Shown: piece by piece, positions 16,197-23,516 of the stretch
Layout of the letters: each line of letters opens with the position of its first letter
Position numbering within the stretch: position 1 is the stretch's first letter
NCBI GenBank assembly: GCA_028819575.1
Contig: JAPPLB010000049.1
Span: forward strand, 1 to 56,006
Direction of reading: 5' to 3'
DNA: 56,006 nucleotides
Source: Bryobacterales bacterium
GTDB taxonomy: Bacteria; Acidobacteriota; Terriglobia; Bryobacterales; UBA6623
Notes under the pieces: generated by a model
The model's input: only the letters and a program-made list of their open reading frames with translations
Databases searched by the model: none
What the model was told of the DNA's origin: nothing
Translations under genes and position numbers: made by a program

Positions 16197-17099
16197 ATGC
16201 GTTGTCGAACAGTAGCCGTCCTGAGCTTGCTCGGGGTTGGAGTGGCGAGTTGCTCTGAACCGCCTCCGGTTCCTTGGTTGCACGAAGGTGAGAGAGCGCT
16301 TGCCTGGACTGCGAAAGTCGTTGCTCTTGGTCCCCGTCCTCCGGGTTCGGAAGCGCACCGCAAGCAGCAGGCTCTGATCGCCGCAGCTCTGCGGGAAACA
16401 AGATGCCTGGTTGAAGAAGTCGCCTTCACGGGACAAACGCCGCTCGGTCCGATCGCAATGAAGAATATCATTGCGAAGTGCAGGGGAAACAGCGACCGCA
16501 TCGTCGTGATTTCGGGGCACTACGACACCTTGCACCAACCGGATATCGAGTTTGTCGGTGCGAATGACGGCGGGTCTTCCACCGGCTTCCTGCTGGCTCT
16601 GGCGGAGATTCTTTCGGAGCGCAGACTGCGCGACAACGTGTGGCTCGCATTCTTCGATGGGGAGGAAGCGATCGTGCGGTGGCAGGGCCGCGATCACACT
16701 TACGGCAGCAGGCGCCAGGCCGCGCAATGGTCCGTCGATGGAACCGCGGAGCGAATCGAGGCGCTCATCAACGTTGACATGATCGGCGATGCCGATCTGC
16801 GGCTCGTGTACGAAGAGCAATCAACCCCATGGCTGCGTGAGCTCATCTGGAGCACTGGCATGCAGCTTGGCTATGAAGACATCTTCGCGGACCGCCGGCC
16901 TGCGTTCATCGACGATGATCACGTTCCGTTCCTGGCCGTGGGCATCCCGGCTGTGAACTTGATCGACTTCAACTACGGTCTCGGGAACCGTTATTGGCAT
17001 ACCGAAGACGACACGATCGACAAGCTCAGCGAGAAGAGCTTCGCCGCTGTACTCCATGTCGTTCTGGAAACCCTGAACAAGCTGTCGCGGAGACCCTGA
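16197..17099 (+). CDS. M28-family metallopeptidase/glutaminyl cyclase-like lipoprotein
   Basis: A 300-residue zinc enzyme. The leader ends GVGVASCSEP with lipid-acceptor Cys19. Metal ligands follow the M28 pattern: His108 and Asp110 in SGHYDT, Asp124 in GANDGGSS, Glu156/157 in FFDGEEA, Asp194 in INVDMIGD, and a late His in DDDHVPFL. The FDGEEA...DHTYGS region resembles bacterial glutaminyl-peptide cyclotransferases of this fold as much as aminopeptidases. It is expected at the periplasmic membrane face. No Shine-Dalgarno sequence is visible because an R3/H7 repeat ends just before the ATG. Confidence 0.85.
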   Translation: MRCRTVAVLSLLGVGVASCSEPPPVPWLHEGERALAWTAKVVALGPRPPGSEAHRKQQALIAAALRETRCLVEEVAFTGQTPLGPIAMKNIIAKCRGNSDRIVVISGHYDTLHQPDIEFVGANDGGSSTGFLLALAEILSERRLRDNVWLAFFDGEEAIVRWQGRDHTYGSRRQAAQWSVDGTAERIEALINVDMIGDADLRLVYEEQSTPWLRELIWSTGMQLGYEDIFADRRPAFIDDDHVPFLAVGIPAVNLIDFNYGLGNRYWHTEDDTIDKLSEKSFAAVLHVVLETLNKLSRRP

Positions 17100-17123
17100 C
17101 GCAGGCCTGTACCTGCCTGAACT

Positions 17124-17231
17124 GAAACATCCTCCTGATCAAGCAGCGTTGACAGCGGTCCGGATGCTGCCCGCTTGGACGATCCGCCCACGAGCGGCGA
17201 AAAACGAAAAACCAAAAACTGAAATCTGAAC
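17124..17231 (+). repeat. R3 repeat, copy c, with A-rich H7 tail
   Basis: GAAACATCCTCCTGATCAAG is followed by CAGCGTTGACAGCGGTCCGG, then GATCCGCCCACGAGCGGC. The tail is CGAAAAA CGAAAAA CCAAAAA CTGAAAT, a clear 7-bp period. It lies 25 bp after the M28 stop and 14 bp from the end of the convergent S9 peptidase gene. Copy d at 53.2 kb shares most of its first 45 bases. Confidence 0.75.
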
Positions 17232-17244
17232 GGTAATCACGATA

Positions 17245-19479
17245 TTACAGATGCTCGTCGAGGTACTTTTCGATCGACCGGAACAGGTGCAAGCGTTCCT
17301 GCTCGCCGTGCAGGGAATGGGTCTTGCCGGGATAGAGCAGCAGGTCATATGACTTGCCGGCTTGAATCAAGGCGTCGATCATCTGGATGGTGTTTTGAAA
17401 ATGCACGTTGTCATCGACAGTGGGATGGACCAGCAGCAGTCGGCCGTGTAAGCGATCCGCTGCTTTCACGGCGGACGTTGCGTCATAGGCATCCCCGTTC
17501 TCGCTCGGCAATCCCATATACCGCTCGGTGTAGATCGAGTCGTAGAGCCTCCAGTCCGTCACGGGCGCCATCGCGATTCCCAGCTTGAAGAGCTTCGAAT
17601 GCGTCAGTGCGAAGCAGGTGCTGAACCCTCCGCCGCTCCAGCCCCAGATTCCGATACGCTCCGGATCGACAAAGTCCATCTTCTGGATCTGCCGTACGGC
17701 GAACTCATAGTCCTTGACCGCTACCGGTCCGTAGCGTTCGCGGGCAGCCGCTTCGTACTTGTGTCCGAGTCGCGAGGACGTCCGGTCGTCGACATAAAAC
17801 ACCGCATACCCCTTTTGCGCCAGGTATTGATGGAAGAGCGGTCTTCCGCGGCTGCCCCACGCGTCGCGGATCGTCGGTACATGCGGGCCGCCGTACACAT
17901 ACATCAAGACCGGGTGCCGGCGTCCCGGTTCCGACGTTCGAGGTCTGAGCAGCATGCCCCGTACCAAGGCATGGTCATCCGTGGTCCACTCGATCAGTTC
18001 GGGTTCGACGAGCCCGTAATCGCTCAGCGAGGGCGCCTCATGGATCGCTAAACTCTGGCCGCCCTCGATACTGCGGACCTCCGATCTTCCCGGCCTCCGG
18101 AGGCTTGAGTGAGAGTCGAGATAGGCGCTATGGGTTGGATTGACTTTGACGACGTGCGTTCCCGTCGTCTTCGTGAGGCGCTCCTTGCCCGTACCGTCTA
18201 TTCGAATCCGATACAGGTCTTTACCCAGCGGTTGATCTTCGTTCGACGTATAGTAAACCCAACCGTTGTCCTCGTCCACGCCTCGGATGGCGCTTACCTC
18301 CCACTCCCCCTTGGTGAGGACGGCTTCGCGTCTTCCATCGAAACCGTACACCTCAATGTGCCGGAACCCGGTCCTCTCGCTGGTCCAAAGAAACCGCCGG
18401 GATGCCCGAAGAAAAGTCAGGTCGTCGGTGACATTGATCCAATAGGGATCTGTTTCTTTGAGGATCCGCCGAGGACGGCCGCGGTGGGCATCCACAAATA
18501 GAAGTTGAAGTTCGTTCTGACGCCGGTTCAATCGCTGAATGGCGAGAGTCGTTGCATCCGCCCAGTCGATTCGCGGCGTATATTCGGCATGCCCTTTGAC
18601 CCAGACGTAGTCGGGCTGCCTGCCGGTCCGCGGCTTTGCCTCGACAATGCCCACGCGGGCGATCGGGTTCGGGTCGCCGGGCTTCGGGTAGTGCTGAAGT
18701 TCGAGCCGCGGCGCGGCCGGCGTGAGGTAAGTGATCGGGAACTCGGGGACATGCTCCTGATTCAGTTCGAGAAAGGCGATCCGAGCGGAATCCGGAGACC
18801 AGTGATACCCCGTACGCACCCCGAATTCCTCGGGGTAGATCCAATCGAGATCACCGTGAAGCAAACTGTCGGATGCCCCGCTCGTAAGCGCTCGCTCGGC
18901 GCCTCCGGCGGCTGGCGCGAGCCAGATGTCGTGCTCGTAGAGAAACGAGATCCAGCGCCCGTTCGGCGAAAACCTGGCATCGCGGACTCCCTGCTTCTCC
19001 GGGGCGATGGGCCGCGCCTTTTGCGTGTCCGGATGATAGAGATAGAGACGGCCGTCATTCGTGAACAGCAGGGACTTCGAGTCGGGAGACCAAAGATACG
19101 AAGCCACCGCGTAGCGCAGCAATCGCTCTTTCTCGCGTTCGTCCTGTGTCGAAGCTGCTCTCTCCGCCAAATTCCGTAGTTGTTCGTAACTGACAACGAT
19201 CTTCTTCTCGCCGCTCTCGGCCGAAGCTGCCCAGAGATTCCGCCGGCCACTCTCTTCCTCGGCCAGGATGTAGCTGAGCCAGTGCCCGTCTGGACTCCAC
19301 TGGAACTGGGTTGGAGTGGGACCTTCCAGTCCGTGCTCCGAGAAAATGTCTTCGAGTCGCAAGGGCTGGGCTGCCAGTCCGTGTGATGGTTGGATGGTCA
19401 CGATTACGATCTTTAGAAATAACAAGAGCGCGGCGACGGAATATCCGCAGCGCCGACAAGCCTGGCCCCGTTTTGGCAT
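17245..19479 (-). CDS. S9-family dipeptidyl peptidase IV-like serine peptidase
   Basis: A 744-residue exported peptidase. The start at 19,479 (MPKRGQ) is chosen over a longer frame because it follows AGGGGAAAC and begins a leader with a hydrophobic core at about 14-35. The N-terminal two thirds form a DPPIV-type beta-propeller (SPDGHWLSYIL, SPDSKSLLFTN, SPNGRWISFLY). The C-terminal alpha/beta hydrolase has Ser615 in GWSGGGFS, Asp690 in PTVDDN and His721 in YPGKTHSLHG. The motif DWIYPEEFGVRTGYHWSPD contains the double Glu region that binds the peptide amino terminus. It should remove dipeptides from peptides in the periplasm, next to another peptidase-like gene. Confidence 0.93.
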   Translation of the reverse strand: MPKRGQACRRCGYSVAALLLFLKIVIVTIQPSHGLAAQPLRLEDIFSEHGLEGPTPTQFQWSPDGHWLSYILAEEESGRRNLWAASAESGEKKIVVSYEQLRNLAERAASTQDEREKERLLRYAVASYLWSPDSKSLLFTNDGRLYLYHPDTQKARPIAPEKQGVRDARFSPNGRWISFLYEHDIWLAPAAGGAERALTSGASDSLLHGDLDWIYPEEFGVRTGYHWSPDSARIAFLELNQEHVPEFPITYLTPAAPRLELQHYPKPGDPNPIARVGIVEAKPRTGRQPDYVWVKGHAEYTPRIDWADATTLAIQRLNRRQNELQLLFVDAHRGRPRRILKETDPYWINVTDDLTFLRASRRFLWTSERTGFRHIEVYGFDGRREAVLTKGEWEVSAIRGVDEDNGWVYYTSNEDQPLGKDLYRIRIDGTGKERLTKTTGTHVVKVNPTHSAYLDSHSSLRRPGRSEVRSIEGGQSLAIHEAPSLSDYGLVEPELIEWTTDDHALVRGMLLRPRTSEPGRRHPVLMYVYGGPHVPTIRDAWGSRGRPLFHQYLAQKGYAVFYVDDRTSSRLGHKYEAAARERYGPVAVKDYEFAVRQIQKMDFVDPERIGIWGWSGGGFSTCFALTHSKLFKLGIAMAPVTDWRLYDSIYTERYMGLPSENGDAYDATSAVKAADRLHGRLLLVHPTVDDNVHFQNTIQMIDALIQAGKSYDLLLYPGKTHSLHGEQERLHLFRSIEKYLDEHL

Positions 19480-19526
19480 ATGTGTTTCCCCTGCCCAAGC
19501 GGCAGCAAGTGACTGAGTCCCCATCG

Positions 19527-20240
19527 TTATACGCTGCCCGCCTGCGGAGCTTGACCCTGACGAGGGTTCATGCCGGTTTTGCCCGCCAGCCCCACCGCCG
19601 TGAACGATTTCGTGAGGCCGAGAAACTTCTCGCAGATGATCGTTGCTCCGGGAAACAGAAGCTCGAACTCACGCCGGTCGATCAGCTTGGTCAGCCCCAG
19701 GAAACCGGACGCTTCCGCCGGTGTCGGCCGCGCAATCCAGCCCCACAGCGTGAAGTTGCGCACGAGCTTCTTCTGCAACCGGCGCGGAAGGAAATGAATC
19801 AGCGGCGTCATCAGGTGCGGTTCGATGGGAAACCGGCGATTGGGGGTCTGTACGCAAAAACGACGGCCAACGCGCCGCACCTCGTCCGCGAAGGCATTGC
19901 GGTCGGAGTCGCCGATGATGTGCTCGATGAGAGAGTTTGAGAAGACGACGTCAAATGCCTCGTTTCGGAAAGGCAGCCGGGTCGCATCCGCCACCACCCA
20001 TCTCGACGAACCTGCGCCCTCGACAGGGGGCTCGAGGTTGATGATGGTCACCGCCGGAGGCTCATCCAGGAAATCCCAATAATAGGCCAATCCTCCCAAG
20101 TCAAGAACTCGTGTTGTCGATTTGACGTCAAACACGGATGTGAACCAACGCAGCCGTTTCGTTCGGAAGTAGCGGGCGACCGGCTTGTGCAAGCGCAAGA
20201 GCTTTGCTCGACCCGTGTGGGGTGTGGCATCTCGGTCCAT
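19527..20240 (-). CDS. Class I methyltransferase (Methyltransf_11-like)
   Basis: A 237-residue cytoplasmic protein. Motif I is atypical, TRVLDLGGLAYYWDFL (about 43-58), with GG-x-A in place of GxGxG. VVADATRLPFRNEAFDVVFS and NSLIEHI are the usual substrate-side motifs. FCVQTPNRRFPIEPHLMTPL is shared with methyltransferases found in polysaccharide-related clusters. The C-terminal PRQGQAPQAGSV is an unstructured tail. It lies 47 bp upstream of the S9 peptidase start on the same strand, but the two functions do not suggest one pathway. Substrate unknown. Confidence 0.82.
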   Translation of the reverse strand: MDRDATPHTGRAKLLRLHKPVARYFRTKRLRWFTSVFDVKSTTRVLDLGGLAYYWDFLDEPPAVTIINLEPPVEGAGSSRWVVADATRLPFRNEAFDVVFSNSLIEHIIGDSDRNAFADEVRRVGRRFCVQTPNRRFPIEPHLMTPLIHFLPRRLQKKLVRNFTLWGWIARPTPAEASGFLGLTKLIDRREFELLFPGATIICEKFLGLTKSFTAVGLAGKTGMNPRQGQAPQAGSV

Positions 20241-20395
20241 GAGTCCGGCGGGCAGACTTTATTGTTTCAGACCGGCCCTCGGATCGGACAGGCAACTGCC
20301 GTTTTGTCAGCGCCGCGCATGTTAGTCTCGTGGATGGAAAGCGCTTCTCGGCACTGGCCCGGCTGCCGGGAAATTCCCATGGCATTGGGCCTGCA

Positions 20396-20633
20396 TTTCT
20401 CGCCGTGTGGCGAGGCGAAGTGTGTGACAGGGCCGTCAGGACGAGGCGCGCCCCGCTGGGCGCGCAGGTCTAGTGGCCATATCGCCTCCTTAAGCCCTCG
20501 GTTCACGAAACTCGAAACACGCCCTTTACGCTTCACCGCCCCTTAGACATTTCTTCTGAAGCGAACCCAGTCCCCGCCCATGGTTTTCACGAGACACGAA
20601 ACACGAATCACCGCCTTTAATGCAGGTTAGGAG
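20396..20633 (+). repeat. Composite repeat: R2 left half, H7 arrays, R2 end
   Basis: TTTCTCGCCGTGTGGCGAGG starts it. GTCAGGACGAGGCGCGCC, GGCCATATCGCCTCC and GGTTCACGAAACTCGAAACA follow. Then comes the 45-bp block shared with 11.1 kb (TTAGACATTTCTTCTGAAGC, CCCCGCCCATGG), a second H7 array (CACGAGACACGAAACACGAA) and AATGCAGGTTAGG, which matches the R2 terminal repeat. This is the most complete copy of the composite form. It ends at the ribosome-binding site of the next gene. Confidence 0.75.
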
Positions 20634-20641
20634 CCTTGCAC

Positions 20642-21541
20642 ATGCCTCGCCCCCAGATCCGCCTCATGGTAGCCCGTCACTCGGCATTCTACAGTCCACT
20701 GATCTCGACGATCGCCGCAGGTTTTCTGCACAAGGAGGGCATTGAATCGAGATACGACGCCCTGCCTCCCGGAGTGCGCTCACACGCCTTGTTGCAAAAC
20801 GGGTCTGTGGACATCATGCAGTCCGCTCCCGGATCGAACTTCGGTCCCATGGAGCGTGGCGAGAGCGGTCTGCCGGTTCATTTCGCGCTGATTAATCGCC
20901 GCGACGGGTTCTTCCTCACAGGCAGGCGGCGGGACAGGGACTTCGACTGGAAAAAGCTGGAGGGATCGACCCTTCTCGCTGATCATGGCCGTCAACCGCT
21001 TCTCATGCTGCGGTACGCCGCCCAGGTGCAAGGGGTCGATTGGGACAAGCTGAACATAGTCGACGCCGGCGATACGGAAGCAATGGATCAAGCGTTTCGA
21101 TCCGGGCAAGGTGACTTCATCCATCAACAGGGGCCGGCTCCGCAGCGACTTGAGCACGACGGCATCGGCCGCGCTGTCGCATCTGTGGGAGCGGCCATGC
21201 CTGAGGTGGCGTTCAGTTCTCTTATGGCGACGCGTGAGTTTCTCAGTCGCCCTCTCGCAAAGACCTTCATGCAGGCGTATCGGCAAGCCCGCCGCTGGGT
21301 TCAAGAGAGCGCCCCGGAAGAGATAGCGGAAAAGGAAGCTTCCTGGTTCGAGGGGGTCGGGCGTGAGAGCCTGGTCCGTGCGATCCGGCGCTATCAGCAA
21401 CTCGGCTGCTGGAGCGGTCAAATCCGAATTCAACGCGATCTCTACGAGCAGGCCCTTGCAGTCTTTCTTCAAGGCGGCGCCGTCAGGCTCCGGCACGCTT
21501 ACGAAGATGTGGTCGTGGACCCACCCGACGGACAGGTGTAA
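20642..21541 (+). CDS. ABC-type substrate-binding protein (NMT1/SsuA-like)
   Basis: A 299-residue periplasmic-binding-protein fold of the NMT1/THI5 or nitrate/sulfonate type. It begins IRLMVARHSAFYSPLISTIAAGFLHKEGI, the typical first strand and helix. GSVDIMQSAPGSNF is the ligand loop, and ADHGRQPLLMLRYA and VAFSSLMATREFL are hinge regions. There is no signal peptide, and no ABC permease or ATPase gene is nearby, so it may be a cytoplasmic ligand binder or enzyme, as for THI5-like proteins. The ATG at 20,642 follows AGGAG at 20,628, which is adjacent to an R2 terminal repeat; an overlapping TTG at 20,636 is less likely. Confidence 0.8.
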   Translation: MPRPQIRLMVARHSAFYSPLISTIAAGFLHKEGIESRYDALPPGVRSHALLQNGSVDIMQSAPGSNFGPMERGESGLPVHFALINRRDGFFLTGRRRDRDFDWKKLEGSTLLADHGRQPLLMLRYAAQVQGVDWDKLNIVDAGDTEAMDQAFRSGQGDFIHQQGPAPQRLEHDGIGRAVASVGAAMPEVAFSSLMATREFLSRPLAKTFMQAYRQARRWVQESAPEEIAEKEASWFEGVGRESLVRAIRRYQQLGCWSGQIRIQRDLYEQALAVFLQGGAVRLRHAYEDVVVDPPDGQV

Positions 21542-21679
21542 TACCCCGGAGAAGAGATCCCGTTGTCAAACTCTCCACGGTGAGGAACGGGACGGGCCGC
21601 TGCCCGGTGCTCATCGTCCGGCCGCAGCATCCTCCCAACCCGTATCTGCTGCGCCCTCCGCGTGATACACTTCTCCGCA

Positions 21680-23392
21680 ATGTTGAATAAACGTTCCTTT
21701 ACCCATGGATGCCTGCTGTCGGGGGTTGTTGCGGGACTGGTTCTCGGCGCCTCTTGTTCTGCTCCGGCGGAGTACGATGTCATCCTCCGTAACGGCCTGG
21801 TCTACGACGGAAGCGGTGGCGCGCCGCTTCAGGCTGATGTCGCTATCCGCGGCGATACGATAGCGGCTATTGGTCAACTTGCCGATCACGGAGCCAAGAC
21901 GGAAATCGATGTGAGCGGACTGGCCGTCGCTCCAGGGTTCATCAACATGATGAGCCACGCTCAGGAAACCATCGTCGTCGATGGGCGCGCCCAGAGCGAC
22001 ATCTATCAGGGCATTACGCTCGAAGTGATGGGCGAGGGCCGTTCGATGGGGCCCGTGAACGAGGCGGTCAGGCAGGACATGCAGGAGCGAGGCGATGACC
22101 TGCCGTACGACATCGCTTGGACTACGTTGGCCGAATACCTCCAACACTTGGAGACGCGGGGCGTATCCCCCAACGTGGCCTCGTTCATCGGTGCTACCAC
22201 CGTCCGCATTCACGAGTTGGGTCAGGAGAACCGTCCGCCCACGCCCGAGGAACTCGGCCGGATGCAGGCGCTTACGCGAACGGCCATGGAGGAAGGCGCG
22301 ATAGGAGTCGCGTCGGCTCTGATGCAAGTGCCCGGCCCCTATGCCAAGACGGATGAGCTGATCGCACTCGCCTCGATAGCCGCGGAGTACGACGGCCTCT
22401 ACGCCTCCCACATGCGCTTCTCCGGCCCGCGGTTGCTCGACGGCATTGCGGAGGTGATCACCATTGCAAAAGAGGCGGACATTCGTGCCGAGGTTTATCA
22501 CTTGAAGGCCGTGGGCCGCGAGAACGTGGGGAATCTCGACAAGGCGGTCGCCATGATCGAGAAGGCCCGTTCCGACGGCCTCCAAATCACGGCCGATACC
22601 TACCCTTACAACGCCGGTTCCGGTGGTCTGACCGCTGCGATGCCGCCGTGGGTCGGCGAAGGCGGACAGCAGGAGCGAGTCCGCCGGCTGAAAGATCCTG
22701 CGCTCCGCAAACGGATCGCCCGTGAGATGCTGACGCCGGCCGATGACTGGGAAAACCTCTATCTCGGTGTCGGAGGTCCTACCGGCTACCTGGTCGTGGG
22801 GCTGCAGAAACCCGAACTCAAGCACTTGAACGGCAAGACGGTCGCGGAGATCGCCGAGCTATGGGGCACCTCACCCGAAGAAGCGGCGATGGACCTGATC
22901 ATCAAAGACGACAGCCGCGTCATGTCGGTCGGATTCTCGATGGCCGAAGAGAACATTCGCAAGAAGATCCCGCTGCCCTGGATGAGCTTCTGCACGGACT
23001 CTCCGGCTGTGGCGCCCGAAGGCATCTTTCTCAAGACGCACATCCACCCCCGCGCCTACGGTAGCTACCCGCGCATCCTGGCCAAGTACGTTCGTGAGGA
23101 AAAGGTGGTGAGCCTCGAGGAGGCCCTGCACAGGATGACTGCGTTTCCGGCCCAGGTCCTGAAGATCGACCGTCGGGGAATGCTCAAGGAGGGCTACTAC
23201 GCCGACATCGTCGCCTTCGACCCCGAGACGATTCAGGACCGCGCCACCTATACCGAGCCGCACCAGTTCTCGACCGGCATGATCCACGTCTTCGTCAATG
23301 GCGGCCACGTTCTCAAAGACGGCGAACACACCGGCGCCACGCCGGGACGCTTCGTGCGCGGGCCGGGCTGGAAGCCGTCAGCCGGCGGTTGA
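21680..23392 (+). CDS. N-acyl-D-amino-acid deacylase-like amidohydrolase, exported
   Basis: A 570-residue amidohydrolase. The leader has a hydrophobic core at 12-25 and a weak lipobox (LGASC, Cys26). The N- and C-terminal strands form the small beta-sandwich (YDVILRNGLVYDGSG; GYYADIVAFDPETI). D-aminoacylase metal residues are partly kept: His in YASHMR, His in VYHLKAVGR and Asp in FCTDSPAVAP. The first-strand HxH motif is replaced by NMMSHAQ (89-95), and the bridging-Cys region reads VMGEGRS rather than GNCG. The chemistry may therefore differ from D-aminoacylase. Upstream ATG/GTG options exist; 21,680 is chosen for its leader. It acts in the periplasm. Confidence 0.83.
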   Translation: MLNKRSFTHGCLLSGVVAGLVLGASCSAPAEYDVILRNGLVYDGSGGAPLQADVAIRGDTIAAIGQLADHGAKTEIDVSGLAVAPGFINMMSHAQETIVVDGRAQSDIYQGITLEVMGEGRSMGPVNEAVRQDMQERGDDLPYDIAWTTLAEYLQHLETRGVSPNVASFIGATTVRIHELGQENRPPTPEELGRMQALTRTAMEEGAIGVASALMQVPGPYAKTDELIALASIAAEYDGLYASHMRFSGPRLLDGIAEVITIAKEADIRAEVYHLKAVGRENVGNLDKAVAMIEKARSDGLQITADTYPYNAGSGGLTAAMPPWVGEGGQQERVRRLKDPALRKRIAREMLTPADDWENLYLGVGGPTGYLVVGLQKPELKHLNGKTVAEIAELWGTSPEEAAMDLIIKDDSRVMSVGFSMAEENIRKKIPLPWMSFCTDSPAVAPEGIFLKTHIHPRAYGSYPRILAKYVREEKVVSLEEALHRMTAFPAQVLKIDRRGMLKEGYYADIVAFDPETIQDRATYTEPHQFSTGMIHVFVNGGHVLKDGEHTGATPGRFVRGPGWKPSAGG

Positions 23393-23516
23393 AGCCTGCT
23401 TCGCAAAGCAGGATCATCCCTTTCTCGTTATGGGCTCGCGAGGTAGCCGATTCCGCCAAGCGCGAAAAAGCGGCGCCTCCCGAGAGAAGACCGGCGATGG
23501 GACTCCGTGATGCGCA

